A stretch of 64,000 nt of DNA from IDS-8 sp964424805 (GCA_964424805.1 CAYRKH010000001.1:62001-126000); one strand, 5' to 3'. Counted from the first letter of the stretch, positions 1-8,101 are shown. Notes: generated by a model not told the origin, from the letters alone. Program-made: numbers and translations.

Positions 1-210
1 AACACCAGCGGCGGCCAGCTCTCCGCCGGGCAGGCCGGCTTTGCGGGCGGTTTCCTCGGATTGGTGGAGGCGCTGCGCCAGCTTACCGGTACCGCGTGCG
101 GTCGGCAGGTAGAGGGCGCCACGCTCGGCCTGGTGAGCGGGTTCGGCTACGTCAACTACGATCGCGGCGTGTGTGCGAGCGCGGCCGTGCTGGAGCGCGG
201 CAGTGCCTGA
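1..210 (+). CDS. Thiolase / lipid-transfer-type acyl-CoA thiolase, C-terminal part only
   Basis: The frame is open from the first base and stops at TGA 208-210, leaving the last 69 residues of a protein that begins outside the window. These start with the thiolase C-terminal signature NTSGGQLSAGQAG and continue with a glycine-rich segment, a GLVSGFG turn and a late cysteine (RGVCASAA), as in the C-domain of thiolase-like proteins. Such thiolases cleave or form beta-keto bonds on CoA substrates. A DUF35 OB-fold protein follows immediately and overlaps the end of this gene; thiolase/DUF35 pairs are known partners, for example in steroid side-chain and other acyl-CoA pathways. The substrate cannot be told from this fragment. 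The family call is secure, the exact function is not. Confidence 0.85.
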   Translation, partial: NTSGGQLSAGQAGFAGGFLGLVEALRQLTGTACGRQVEGATLGLVSGFGYVNYDRGVCASAAVLERGSA

Positions 211-622
211 GGTTCCGGCCTTCGAAACAACGGCCCTGCAGCGCGAGCACGCGCGGCACGCGCGCGACGGTGCGCTCACGCTGCAGACCTGCGGCGACTG
301 CGGCACGGTGCAGTACCCGACGCGTGACGTCTGCCGCCGCTGCCTTTCCGGCACGCTGCACTGGTCGGAGCAGCCGACCTCCGGCAGGGTCGTCGCGACG
401 GGCGTCGTGCACGCGAGCCTCGATCCGGGGTTCAAGCAGCAGGCGCCGTGGCGCATCTGTTCGGTCCTGCTGGACGCCGGCCCGGTCGTGCTGGCGCACG
501 TCCCCGATGCGCCGGTCACCGCCGGCGATGCGGTCAACGTGCGCGATAGAATCGTCGGTGAGGAACGGTCCATACTGGTCGCAGCCAGGATTTCGGAAGG
601 AAGGAAGGCGGAGGGGAAATGA
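203..622 (+). CDS. DUF35 OB-fold / zinc-ribbon protein (thiolase partner)
   Basis: The product is 139 residues if translation starts at GTG 203, which overlaps the thiolase stop and has a GGAG a few bases upstream; an in-frame ATG at 173 lies inside the thiolase and is less likely. A rubredoxin-like zinc ribbon is visible, Cys31-x2-Cys34 and Cys45-x2-Cys48 (CGDC and CRRC), followed by a beta-rich OB fold. DUF35 proteins form complexes with thiolases and help bind acyl-CoA. The gene overlaps the next one (SDR) by ATGA at 619-622, so thiolase, DUF35 and SDR are translationally coupled. The family call is firm; the role as a subunit of the upstream thiolase is inferred from adjacency. Confidence 0.85.
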   Translation: MPEVPAFETTALQREHARHARDGALTLQTCGDCGTVQYPTRDVCRRCLSGTLHWSEQPTSGRVVATGVVHASLDPGFKQQAPWRICSVLLDAGPVVLAHVPDAPVTAGDAVNVRDRIVGEERSILVAARISEGRKAEGK

Positions 623-1347
623 CGTCGGATCCGGTAGCGCTGGTCACCGGCGGCAGTGCCGGTATCGGGGCGAGCATCAGCCGCCATTTGCTCGAGGCGG
701 GTTATCTCGTGCTGAATCTCTCCCGCCGGGCGTCGGCCGATTCGCATGAGCGTCTCGTGGACGTGCCCGTGGACCTGTCGGACGAGGAGGCAACGCAGGC
801 AGCGATTCGCGATCTCGCGGCGCGCTATCCGATCACCAACGTGATCCACAATGCCGGCGTGATCAGGCCGGCGCTGGTCGAGGACGTCGAGCTCACGGAC
901 GTCGGTTACCTGGAGCGGCTGCACATCCATGCCGCCGTCACGCTCGTGCAGGGCACGCTGGCCGCAATGAAGGCGGCGCATTTCGGCCGCGTGGTGATCA
1001 TCGCCTCCCGCGCGATGCTGGGCCTGGCTACCCGGACCGGTTACGCCGCCACCAAGGCCGGCCAGGTCGGGCTGGTGCGCACCTGGGCGCTCGAGCTCGG
1101 CCGCCACGGCATCACCGTGAATGCGATATCGCCGGGCCCGGTCGTCACCGACATGTTCACCGACGTGGTGCCCGAGGACAGCGACCAGGCCGCCCGGCTG
1201 GCGGAATCGATCCCGGTCAAGCGGCTGGGGCAGCCGGACGACGTGGCGCGTGCGGCGATGTTCCTGTTGTCCCCCGACAACGGCTTCATCACCGGCCAGA
1301 ACCTTTTTGTGTGCGGCGGCGCGAGCTTGGGCTCGCTGAGCCTGTAG
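619..1347 (+). CDS. Short-chain dehydrogenase/reductase (SDR)
   Basis: This 242-residue classical SDR has the N-terminal nucleotide motif TGGSAGIG (residues 10-17), the NAG motif (HNAGV), a catalytic Ser before the YAATK active site (Tyr and Lys of YxxxK), and the PGPV segment after it. It starts at ATG 619 inside the DUF35 stop. The Rieske oxygenase alpha and beta genes follow, so it may be the cis-dihydrodiol dehydrogenase that re-aromatises their product, or a beta-hydroxyacyl-CoA dehydrogenase working with the thiolase; the sequence alone does not decide. The stop codon TAG (1345-1347) is unusual because it lies inside the left arm of a REPIN, so the last codons CTG TAG belong to the repeat. 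Confidence 0.88.
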   Translation: MTSDPVALVTGGSAGIGASISRHLLEAGYLVLNLSRRASADSHERLVDVPVDLSDEEATQAAIRDLAARYPITNVIHNAGVIRPALVEDVELTDVGYLERLHIHAAVTLVQGTLAAMKAAHFGRVVIIASRAMLGLATRTGYAATKAGQVGLVRTWALELGRHGITVNAISPGPVVTDMFTDVVPEDSDQAARLAESIPVKRLGQPDDVARAAMFLLSPDNGFITGQNLFVCGGASLGSLSL

Positions 1348-1415
1348 GAGCGCGCATTGCGCGCGATGCCACGGCCGCCGATCTTGGCATCGCGCGCAAT
1401 GCGCGCTCCTACAGG
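1341..1415. repeat. REPIN 1: REP doublet, perfect 31-bp inverted repeat
   Basis: Bases 1341-1371 and 1385-1415 are perfect inverted copies separated by 13 bases. The core GTAGGAGCGCGCATTGCGCG recurs at 22452-22524 and 61950-62021. This is the form of REP doublets (REPINs) mobilised in trans by RAYT transposases. It lies between the SDR and Rieske genes, supplies the SDR stop codon, and leaves only 21 bases to the Rieske start, within which the AAGGAGG ribosome site (1422-1428) falls. Confidence 0.9.
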
Positions 1416-1436
1416 TGCTGTAAGGAGGAAGTAGCA

Positions 1437-2753
1437 ATGAACTGGAGCACCGAGCGGTTGCGCAAACTCGTGCGTGACGACGGCGTCGACCGGCGGGTCT
1501 ACACGGACCCCGAAATCTTCGAGCTCGAGATGAAGCGCATCTGGGGACGAGCCTGGATCTACATCGCGCACGAGAGCCAGATCGCCCGGCCGGGCGATTT
1601 CTATACCACCGAGCTGGCGCGCCAGCCGGTGCTGCTCGTGCGCCACGACAAGGACACCTTCAACCTGTTCTTCAACCGCTGCGCGCACAAGGGAGCCAAG
1701 GTGGTCGAGCTGGAGGCCGGGCGCTCGCCAATGCTCCGCTGCGGCTATCACGGGTGGACCTACAGGACGGACGGCGTCTGCCACCACATCACCGGCGGCG
1801 ACCGGGCGTACGAGGCCGTGGGCCTGAGCAAGGCCAGCGCGTGCATGAACCTCACGAAGGTGCCGAGCGTTGCGAGCTATCGCGGCTTCATCTTTGCGAG
1901 CCTGTCGGAGGATGCGCCGGATCTCGCGACCTGGCTGGGCCCGACGGCGGCCTCCATCGACAACATGGTCGATCGGTCACCCGAGGGCCGGCTGGAGGTG
2001 GCGGGCGGCGTGCTGCGCTACCACCACGATTCGAACTGGAAGTTCTTCATAGAGAACCTGAACGACATGATGCACGCGATGATCGCGCACCAGTCGTCGG
2101 CGCAGACCGCGCGCCAGATCGGCAAGAAGATCGTCGCCGAAGGGGGCACGGCCCCGCCCGAAATCCAGATCCTCGCTCCCTTCGCCGAAGACCCGGATTT
2201 CTTCGAGAAGATGGGCGTGCACGCATTCGCCAACGGGCACAGCTACTCCGGCGGCAAGACCAGCATCCACGCGTCGTACTCGGGCATCCCGGAGTACGAA
2301 GCGGCGCTCGAAGCCGCCTACGGCAGGCCGCGCATGGACGAGATCCTGTCCCTGAACCGCCACAACACCGTCGTGTACCCCGGCTTTACCTGCAAGGGCG
2401 CGATCCAGACCATACGCGTGGTGAAGCCGATTGCGGTGGACGAAACGGTGATCGAGTCCTGGACCTTCCGCCTCGTCGGCGCGCCGGACGAGTTGCTGCA
2501 GCGTTCCATCCTCTACTGCAACCTCATCAACTCGTCGGCGAACCTCGTGGGTCCGGACGATCACGAGGCCTATCATCGGCTGCAGCACGGCCTGCGAACG
2601 GACGGGAACGACTGGGTGTCGAATGCGCGCTACATCGGCGCCGATGAACCCAACGAGGAGGGCGGCCGGTCGGCGACGGGCAGCAGCGACATGGTATTCC
2701 GCAACCAGTACGCGGCGTGGACCGGGTACATGACCGCGGCGGAGGGGGAGTAG
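1437..2753 (+). CDS. Rieske non-haem iron aromatic ring-hydroxylating oxygenase, alpha subunit
   Basis: Start ATG 1437 follows a strong AAGGAGG (1422-1428) by 8 bases and gives 438 residues, the normal size. The N-terminal Rieske [2Fe-2S] domain has Cys82-x-His84 and Cys102-x2-His105 (RCAH...CGYHGW). The catalytic domain has the mononuclear iron motif ENLNDMMHAMIAH, with the bridging Asp210, His213 and His218. Such enzymes add O2 across, or monohydroxylate, an aromatic ring using electrons from a ferredoxin/reductase. The beta subunit follows 4 bases after the stop. No ferredoxin or reductase gene is present in the window, so electron-transfer partners must be shared or lie upstream. The substrate is unknown; the neighbourhood suggests an aromatic acid or CoA-linked aromatic. 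Confidence 0.93.
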   Translation: MNWSTERLRKLVRDDGVDRRVYTDPEIFELEMKRIWGRAWIYIAHESQIARPGDFYTTELARQPVLLVRHDKDTFNLFFNRCAHKGAKVVELEAGRSPMLRCGYHGWTYRTDGVCHHITGGDRAYEAVGLSKASACMNLTKVPSVASYRGFIFASLSEDAPDLATWLGPTAASIDNMVDRSPEGRLEVAGGVLRYHHDSNWKFFIENLNDMMHAMIAHQSSAQTARQIGKKIVAEGGTAPPEIQILAPFAEDPDFFEKMGVHAFANGHSYSGGKTSIHASYSGIPEYEAALEAAYGRPRMDEILSLNRHNTVVYPGFTCKGAIQTIRVVKPIAVDETVIESWTFRLVGAPDELLQRSILYCNLINSSANLVGPDDHEAYHRLQHGLRTDGNDWVSNARYIGADEPNEEGGRSATGSSDMVFRNQYAAWTGYMTAAEGE

Positions 2754-2757
2754 GGAC

Positions 2758-3243
2758 GTGGCATCGCAACCTTCACTTCACGACCTCGAGCAGTTCCTGT
2801 ATCTCGAGGCCCGGCTGCTGGACGAGAAGCGCTGGGACGAATGGAACGCGTTATTCACCGAAGACGGCGAGTACTGGGTGCCGGCGACGCGCGGCCAGCC
2901 GGATCCGAAGCATCACGTATCGCTGATGTATGAAACGGCGCTGCTGCGCAGCGTACGGCTGAAGCGCTATCGCCACCCGAACGCCATGTCGCTGCAGCCG
3001 GAACCGCACAGCGTGCACCTCGTTTCCAACGTGATGCTCGATTCCTTCGAGGAGTCCTCGGGCGTCTGCGTCGTCAATTCACGGTTTATCATGCTGGAGT
3101 ACCGCCGCAACGAGCAGCGGACCTACGGCGGTGCGGCGACGCACACGCTGGAAACGTCGGGAGAGCATTTCCGGATCAGGATGAAGAAAGTGGAGCTCGT
3201 GAACTGCGACGCCGCGCTGTCGAGCATCCACATCTATTTCTGA
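2758..3243 (+). CDS. Aromatic-ring-hydroxylating oxygenase, beta subunit
   Basis: This 161-residue protein starts at GTG 2758 after a purine-rich GGAGGGGGAG stretch and lies 4 bases behind the alpha subunit stop. It belongs to the SnoaL/NTF2-like cone family of ring-hydroxylating oxygenase beta subunits: an N-terminal helix with LYLEARLLDEKRWDEWNALF, then the typical EDGEYWVPATRG segment, ending in a short aromatic tail (IHIYF). Beta subunits build the alpha3beta3 hexamer and have no redox centre. It is the last gene of the plus operon and converges with the cytochrome c gene, whose stop is 33 bases away. Confidence 0.9.
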   Translation: MASQPSLHDLEQFLYLEARLLDEKRWDEWNALFTEDGEYWVPATRGQPDPKHHVSLMYETALLRSVRLKRYRHPNAMSLQPEPHSVHLVSNVMLDSFEESSGVCVVNSRFIMLEYRRNEQRTYGGAATHTLETSGEHFRIRMKKVELVNCDAALSSIHIYF

Positions 3244-3276
3244 AGCGATACCTCGCCCGCCCCGGCGGCGCGATCG

Positions 3277-3717
3277 CTACCGGGAGCGGCGGCAGGCTTC
3301 GCCGGGTGCGCGGTCCAGCCGGGCCATCAGCTCCTCCCGCACGGGGTTGACGTCCATCAGCCAGTCCTTGCGCCAGCGCGCCACTTCCTGCTCGGTCAGC
3401 GGCCGGTAATCCTCGGGCAGGGTAGCCGCGCTGAAGGTTTCGAGCATGAAGTTCACGACCGCCGCCAGCTCGGCGTCCGTGATCGGCGCCTGCGAGGCGC
3501 CGGGTACCTGCACCAGGTATTCGCGGCCGCCGTCGACGCCTAGCATGCAGCCCATTTCGCCGCGCAGGTCGGGCACGTCGGGCGGTCCGCCGGACGCATC
3601 GGGAAGGTGGCAGCCCATGCAATGCAGCTTGTAGTTGGCCGGCGGCGAGTATTCCGCGCGCGCCGCGGTGGCGGCGATCGCCGCCGACAGCACAACTGCG
3701 AGGAGGAGGCGATCCAT
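3277..3717 (-). CDS. Periplasmic monohaem cytochrome c (probable electron acceptor of the amine dehydrogenase)
   Basis: Start ATG 3717 gives 146 residues with a Sec signal peptide (MDRLLLAVVLSAAIAATAARA, cleaved near 21) and one haem c site, Cys33-M-G-Cys36-His37. A later Met in the RGEMG segment could be the axial ligand. The frame is open further upstream, but that part overlaps aauA and has no signal peptide. The gene is last in the aauB-mauE-mauD-aauA operon, 25 bases after aauA. Aromatic amine dehydrogenase clusters are known to carry a small monohaem cytochrome gene just after aauA, so accepting electrons from the TTQ cofactor is the best guess; a protein-maturation role is possible. 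Confidence 0.8.
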   Translation of the reverse strand: MDRLLLAVVLSAAIAATAARAEYSPPANYKLHCMGCHLPDASGGPPDVPDLRGEMGCMLGVDGGREYLVQVPGASQAPITDAELAAVVNFMLETFSAATLPEDYRPLTEQEVARWRKDWLMDVNPVREELMARLDRAPGEACRRSR

Positions 3718-3742
3718 GATGCGCGAGACGCGGCGCGCGCCT

Positions 3743-4291
3743 TCAGCCGTTCTCGACCGCAACGCCGACGACGGCGGCGATCGTGCAGTGGTAGCTCCGG
3801 CTGGACACGCCCTGGCACCAGTTCGTATCGTTGTTCTTGGGCGGCATCCACATGGGCATGTCGCCCTCGTTGCGGGTGCACAGGCACTGCCCGCAGCTGC
3901 CTTTGCCGCAGCAGTCATTGTAGGAAATGATGTAGTCCATGCCGTCGTCCGGATTGCGGCAGGTCCCGAGCCAGGTCATGCCGGCGAGCTCGGTGCCGGG
4001 CGGGCAGCTCGACTGCGAGCCGCCGCAGCAGCTGCAGGCGAAACCGTCGATGGCGCAGTGGCGCCAGTAGGCGCAGCTCGTCGGATCGTATTCGTCCCCG
4101 CTCTTGCCGGACTCGTCGGGCGCGGCGGCGCGGCTGCCGCCCTCGTCGGCGCCGCGGGCGACCGGAAGCAGCGGCACGACGGCGGCGGTGCCCGCGATCG
4201 CGGTGCCGAGCCGCGTCAGGAAGCTGCGGCGGGAGGTCGACCGCGCCACGTGCCGGGTCGAGTCCTCGGTCAATCTGTCCAACCAGTTCAT
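3743..4291 (-). CDS. aauA: TTQ amine dehydrogenase, small (catalytic) subunit, aromatic-amine type
   Basis: The 182-residue precursor has a Tat signal (SRRSFL near residues 20-25), as in known MADH/AADH small subunits. The mature part contains 14 cysteines in the pattern CAYWRHC, CSCCGG, CPPG, DCCGK, SCGQCLC, NWC and YHC. The two tryptophans that form tryptophan tryptophylquinone are Trp107 (TWLGTC) and Trp158 (NWC), 51 residues apart as in the family, and the catalytic Asp is Asp126 (SYNDCC). The CSCC and CGxxxCGxC spacing follows aromatic amine dehydrogenase rather than the 12-cysteine methylamine dehydrogenase, as far as I recall those sequences; the stretch before NWC is more MADH-like. 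It acts in the periplasm, turning a primary amine into an aldehyde plus ammonia. The neighbouring phenylacetate-type genes support an aryl-ethylamine substrate. Confidence 0.9.
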   Translation of the reverse strand: MNWLDRLTEDSTRHVARSTSRRSFLTRLGTAIAGTAAVVPLLPVARGADEGGSRAAAPDESGKSGDEYDPTSCAYWRHCAIDGFACSCCGGSQSSCPPGTELAGMTWLGTCRNPDDGMDYIISYNDCCGKGSCGQCLCTRNEGDMPMWMPPKNNDTNWCQGVSSRSYHCTIAAVVGVAVENG

Positions 4292-4330
4292 GTTTGCTCC
4301 TGTCCGGTTTGCAGCATGGGTTCTCGAAGT

Positions 4331-4948
4331 TCAGGCGACGTGCGTTTCAGGGGACTGCTCCCGGCGGAGGTACTCCTGCACGGAAGCGACGTCGAGTTCT
4401 TTCGCGTTGAACAGGCTTTCCAGGTGCTCTCGCGAGTTGACGAGGCCGCCGGTCCGGAGCACCCCCTGGTCGTCGATCAGGTACGCGTAGGGCAGCTTGC
4501 CGACCCGGTAGCTGACGCCCAGCGTGCGCGATACGACGTACGGGAACGCGTGCAGCCCTTCTGCTTCCACGAAGCGCAGCTGCTCCTGCGTCTCGCCGTC
4601 GCTCGCGAGCACGATGTCCAGCCAGGCCGCCTCCGATTTGCGCGCCGAGCGCAAGGTCGGCAGCAGCGTTTTGCACACCGGGCAGGTCGGTGCCAGGAAA
4701 AACAGCAGCGTGTGCCGCGCGTCCTCGCGCTTGCCGCCGATCCGGACGTCGCGGCCCCCGATGTCCTTCAGCGTCAGCTCGGGCGCGGGTTCGCCGACCC
4801 GGGCGCCGCCGCCCATCAGCAGGGCGCCGGCCGGCATGACGCGTTCGTGCAGCACGCCCACCTGCCGCGCAAGCGCGAGCACGACGACGGCGAGCCCGAT
4901 GACGGCCAGCCACAGGACCACGACGGAGGCGATCAGCGCGGCCGTCAT
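4331..4948 (-). CDS. mauD: MauD-like thioredoxin-fold maturation protein of the amine dehydrogenase
   Basis: Start ATG 4948 overlaps the mauE stop by ATGA and gives 205 residues. There is one N-terminal membrane helix (about residues 4-26), then a periplasmic thioredoxin/AhpC-like domain with the active-site pair Cys89-Pro-Val-Cys92 (PTCPVCKTLLP). MauD is needed to form or isomerise the many disulfides of the TTQ subunit. The gene lies between mauE and aauA, the conserved order B-E-D-A of amine dehydrogenase operons. The frame extends far upstream through mauE, but that part is not protein-like. Confidence 0.9.
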   Translation of the reverse strand: MTAALIASVVVLWLAVIGLAVVVLALARQVGVLHERVMPAGALLMGGGARVGEPAPELTLKDIGGRDVRIGGKREDARHTLLFFLAPTCPVCKTLLPTLRSARKSEAAWLDIVLASDGETQEQLRFVEAEGLHAFPYVVSRTLGVSYRVGKLPYAYLIDDQGVLRTGGLVNSREHLESLFNAKELDVASVQEYLRREQSPETHVA

Positions 4949-5496
4949 TCGAGCCGGCTCGCAAGCCGCGGCGCGTTGGCCATGAGCTGGTCCGCCGCGG
5001 CGTAGAGGATGAATCCGGCCGCCGCCGCCGCGGCAATGCCGGTCACGTCCAGCGCGCCGAGCTCGCGTCCGCCCACGGGCAGGAACAGCAGGAGGGCGAG
5101 CGTGGCCAGCACCAGGTTGCGCAGCAGCAGCCATCCGCTCAGGTAATGACGGCTGCCGCCGGCGGCCGGGCCGAAGCATCCGCAGTCGATATCCCGCCTG
5201 CCGCGCGCGAGGTTCATCGCCATCGCGCCGGCGTAGGCGGTGAGCAGGAGCAAGGCAAGGGCTGCCGCCCACGCCAGCTTGAACCCGGTGGCGAGTCCCG
5301 CCACCACGAGGATTTCAAGCGCCACGACCAGGCGGGCCGCGGCGGGCACCGCGCTGCCGGGCAGCAGCCGGTAATCACGAACGATCGCCTCGAACGTCGT
5401 CACCGACGAGAGCTTGTGTGCCAGCGCAACGGCGAACACGGCCGCCAGCAGCCAGCGGGCGGCAAGGGCGTAGAACGGATCGACCTCGAGTGACAC
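4945..5496 (-). CDS. mauE: MauE-like membrane protein for amine dehydrogenase maturation
   Basis: This 183-residue, very hydrophobic protein of the MauE/DoxX-like family has about four membrane helices and a conserved CGCFGP motif (residues about 103-108) that could relay electrons or disulfides, in line with the family's role with MauD in disulfide formation in the small subunit. It starts 9 bases after the aauB stop and its own stop overlaps mauD. Family and operon position agree. It could be described as a quinone- or DsbB-like partner, but this has not been shown for the family. Confidence 0.88.
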   Translation of the reverse strand: MSLEVDPFYALAARWLLAAVFAVALAHKLSSVTTFEAIVRDYRLLPGSAVPAAARLVVALEILVVAGLATGFKLAWAAALALLLLTAYAGAMAMNLARGRRDIDCGCFGPAAGGSRHYLSGWLLLRNLVLATLALLLFLPVGGRELGALDVTGIAAAAAAGFILYAAADQLMANAPRLASRLE

Positions 5497-5505
5497 GCGA
5501 TCGCC

Positions 5506-6639
5506 TCAGGGTACCTGGAGATAGAGCGGCGTCTGGCCCACGCCCTCGATGGTGCGCAGGTGCTCGCCGCTTGCGAAATCGTAGACGTCGATCGTCGGCT
5601 CCCCGTGCGAGGCGACGAGGACCGGGTTCGCGTCCCGCGTCACGTTGATCGCCACGACGGGCGTTACGAGCTCGATGCGGCGTATCCGCTCCCGCGTGTC
5701 GAGGTCGTAGACCCAGATTTCCGACCCCGGGTCCTTGTGCGATCCCGGGCCGCCGCCCTCGTGCATGAGCGCCGCGAGTTCGTTACGCCCGGCATGCACG
5801 GCCAGGATCTGCAGTCCACCGGGCCGCCAGGCCGCCGGATCCTCGGTGAGCGGCCACGGCTCCGAGAAAGCGGGGAGTTCCCGTGACACGTCGACTTCGT
5901 ACAGGTCGCCTTCGTACGACACGAAATACCAGGTGTCGCCGCGGCGTACGGCTTTTTCCGTGACCGGAGCTCCCGTGCGCACGTCGAAGAACGGCTCGCT
6001 CTTCTCGCGCGACGCCTCCTGGCCTTGCTCGTCCAGCGTGATCGTCATCAGGCTGCCGTCGCCGCACATCATCATGAAGCTGCGCTCACCGGAGGCGTAG
6101 GTGAGGGCGCAGCCCGGCGTGGAGAGCTCGCCGACGAACTCCCGCGCCTCTACGTCGACGATAGTAACGGACTGCGCGGGTGTGAAATTGTAGATCGCGA
6201 GGAAACGCTCATTGTCGGTGAGGGTGTTGAAACCCATGTTGGGAACGCCCGAGTGCCGGTGCGGCGGGATGATGGTCTCGCCGAGGATCTCGAGCGTTTC
6301 GGTGTCGTAATAGGTGACGACGTCGGTACGTTCGCCGCGCGTGTGCCGGGAGTAATAGCTCTCCGGCGAATAGATAATGCTGTAGTCGTCCGGCGCCGCG
6401 AAGGTCGCAAAGAAAATGCCGGTGCTGATCATGCCGAGCATCTTCCCGGTGTCGGCGTCATAGAGGTAGGCGCGCCCGTCGGCCATGTTGAAAAAGGCGA
6501 CGTCGTCTGCCCAGAACCAGTGCGGGCCCGGTTTGCCGAGCGTTTCCACTCCCGGTTTGTCCAGCGGGACCTCGGCGAGAGCGGCGGGGATCGCAAGCAG
6601 GAGACCGATGACGAGGCTGGCGATTGTTCGGATTGGCAT
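5506..6639 (-). CDS. aauB: TTQ amine dehydrogenase, large subunit (beta-propeller)
   Basis: Start ATG 6639, preceded by GGGGAG, gives 377 residues with a Sec signal (MPIRTIASLVIGLLLAIPAA, cleaved near ALA-E). The mature part is a seven-bladed beta-propeller with the family's opening HWFWADDVAFFNMADGRAYL and repeated D-x-x-T/S-x-x-x-x-G blades. The heavy subunit scaffolds the small catalytic subunit in an alpha2beta2 periplasmic enzyme. It is the first gene of the B-E-D-A set and lies 145 bases behind paaK on the same strand, so it may be read from the upstream hpa-type promoter or from its own promoter in that gap. No mauG was found, as is usual for aau rather than mau clusters. Confidence 0.9.
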   Translation of the reverse strand: MPIRTIASLVIGLLLAIPAALAEVPLDKPGVETLGKPGPHWFWADDVAFFNMADGRAYLYDADTGKMLGMISTGIFFATFAAPDDYSIIYSPESYYSRHTRGERTDVVTYYDTETLEILGETIIPPHRHSGVPNMGFNTLTDNERFLAIYNFTPAQSVTIVDVEAREFVGELSTPGCALTYASGERSFMMMCGDGSLMTITLDEQGQEASREKSEPFFDVRTGAPVTEKAVRRGDTWYFVSYEGDLYEVDVSRELPAFSEPWPLTEDPAAWRPGGLQILAVHAGRNELAALMHEGGGPGSHKDPGSEIWVYDLDTRERIRRIELVTPVVAINVTRDANPVLVASHGEPTIDVYDFASGEHLRTIEGVGQTPLYLQVP

Positions 6640-6784
6640 GGCCGGCTTTCTCCCCGCGCAAGTAAGAGGACGGCGACGTTGACGCCTGCCTGGCCTGTAT
6701 AGCACAGCCCTCAGCGGGCATTCCACAGCGAAACGGCGGGGCACACTGGCCCGGTGCACTTCTGTACAAGCGGGGCGGCGGATT

Positions 6785-8101
6785 CTACTTTTCGCGGGAG
6801 TCCAGCACCCGCTGCGCCTTCCCCTGGGAACGCGCCACGGATCCCGGCGCGCCGATCCGGACGTCGCAGGAAATGCCGATGAGGGATTTGATGCGGCTGC
6901 GGGTATGCCGCTCGATCGCGGCGTTCTCGGTATCCCCGATATCCGGCCGCCGCTCGACGACGACGGTGACGGCATCGAGGTGCGCCTCGCGCCGCACCTC
7001 GAGCTGGTAATGCGGCGCCAGGGATGGGATGCCGAGTATGACTTCCTCCACCTGCGTCGGGAACACGTTGACGCCGCGGATGATCAGCATGTCGTCGCTG
7101 CGGCCGGTGATCCTCGCCATGCGCCGCATGGGCCGTGCGCTGCCGGGCAACAGGCGCGTCAGGTCACGCGTGCGGTAGCGGATCACCGGCAGCGCCTCCT
7201 TGGTGAGGCTGGTGAAGACGAGCTCGCCCTCTTCGCCGTCCGCCACGGGCTCGCCGGTCTCCGGGTCGACGATCTCCGGGTAGAAAAAGTCTTCCCAGAT
7301 CGTCGGCCCGTCCTTGGTCTCGAGGCACTCCTGGGCAACGCCGGGGCCGATCACCTCGGAGAGGCCGTAGATGTCGAGGGCATCGATCTGCAGGCGCGCC
7401 TCGATCTCGCCGCGGAGCCGGTCGGTCCAGGGCTCGGCGCCGAAGATGCCGCAGCGGAGCGCGAGTGTCGACGCATCGGCACCCTGCCGCTCCAGCTCGT
7501 CGGCAATGTTCAGCGCGTACGACGGCGTCACCATGATGATGTCCGGATCGAGGTCCTGTATCAGCAGGGCCTGCTTCTCCGTCTGGCCGCCCGACATCGG
7601 GATCACCGTGCAGCCGAGGCGCTCGGCGCCGTAGTGCGCGCCGAGCCCGCCGGTGAAGAGGCCATAGCCGTAGGCCACGTGAACCCGGTCGCCGGCGCGG
7701 CCGCCGGCGGCATGGATGGAGCGGGCCACGGCCTCCGACCAGGTATCGATATCCCGGGCCGTGTAGCCGACGACGGTCGGCTTGCCCGTGGTGCCGCTGG
7801 AGGCGTGCAGGCGGGCGACCCGTTCCCGCGGCACCGCGAACATGCCGAAGGGATAGGTGTCGCGCAGGTCCGCCTTGGTCGTCAGCGGGAACTTCGAAAG
7901 ATCATCGAGCGACTTCAGGTCCCGCGGATGCACTCCGTGGGCGTCGAACTGCCGGCGGTAGAACGCGGAGTTGTCGTAGGCATGAGCGAGCGACCACTGC
8001 AGGCGCTCGAGCTGCAGCGAGCGCAGCTCATCGACGCTGGCCCGCTCGATCTCGTGCAACACCTCGCCGTTTTTTACCCTGGTCGTCGACGGGTCGCTCA
8101 T
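6785..8101 (-). CDS. paaK: Phenylacetate-CoA ligase family (PaaK-like) aryl-CoA synthetase
   Basis: The product has 438 residues, the length of PaaK. It has the AMP-binding P-loop SSGTTGKPTVVGYT (about residues 100-113), the PaaK-type AYGYGLFTGGLGAHYG segment, a YGLSEVIGPGVAQEC adenine motif, a YRTRDL turn and the C-terminal swivel domain (RSDDMLIIRGVNVFPTQVE). PaaK makes phenylacetyl-CoA from phenylacetate, ATP and CoA; close relatives act on benzoate- or anthranilate-type acids. ATG 8101 overlaps the hpaR stop. Beside the amine dehydrogenase this fits activation of the acid formed from the amine, and it would link the pathway to the CoA-type thiolase/DUF35 genes. The exact substrate is uncertain. 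Further paa genes are absent from the window. Confidence 0.88.
   Translation of the reverse strand: MSDPSTTRVKNGEVLHEIERASVDELRSLQLERLQWSLAHAYDNSAFYRRQFDAHGVHPRDLKSLDDLSKFPLTTKADLRDTYPFGMFAVPRERVARLHASSGTTGKPTVVGYTARDIDTWSEAVARSIHAAGGRAGDRVHVAYGYGLFTGGLGAHYGAERLGCTVIPMSGGQTEKQALLIQDLDPDIIMVTPSYALNIADELERQGADASTLALRCGIFGAEPWTDRLRGEIEARLQIDALDIYGLSEVIGPGVAQECLETKDGPTIWEDFFYPEIVDPETGEPVADGEEGELVFTSLTKEALPVIRYRTRDLTRLLPGSARPMRRMARITGRSDDMLIIRGVNVFPTQVEEVILGIPSLAPHYQLEVRREAHLDAVTVVVERRPDIGDTENAAIERHTRSRIKSLIGISCDVRIGAPGSVARSQGKAQRVLDSREK

Noticed and set aside
96..749. 217-codon plus-strand frame across thiolase, DUF35 and SDR
   Set aside because: Out of frame with three recognisable coupled genes and very Arg/Ser-rich, as expected for a shadow frame.
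3635..5005. 456-codon plus-strand frame opposite the amine dehydrogenase maturation genes
   Set aside because: Repetitive Ala/Arg/Gly composition; aauA and mauD on the other strand carry full catalytic motifs.
3743..6639. Methylamine dehydrogenase (mau) operon for C1 growth
   Set aside because: No mauF, mauG, mauC, mauM or mauN; cysteine pattern and the paaK/hpa neighbours fit aromatic amine dehydrogenase better.
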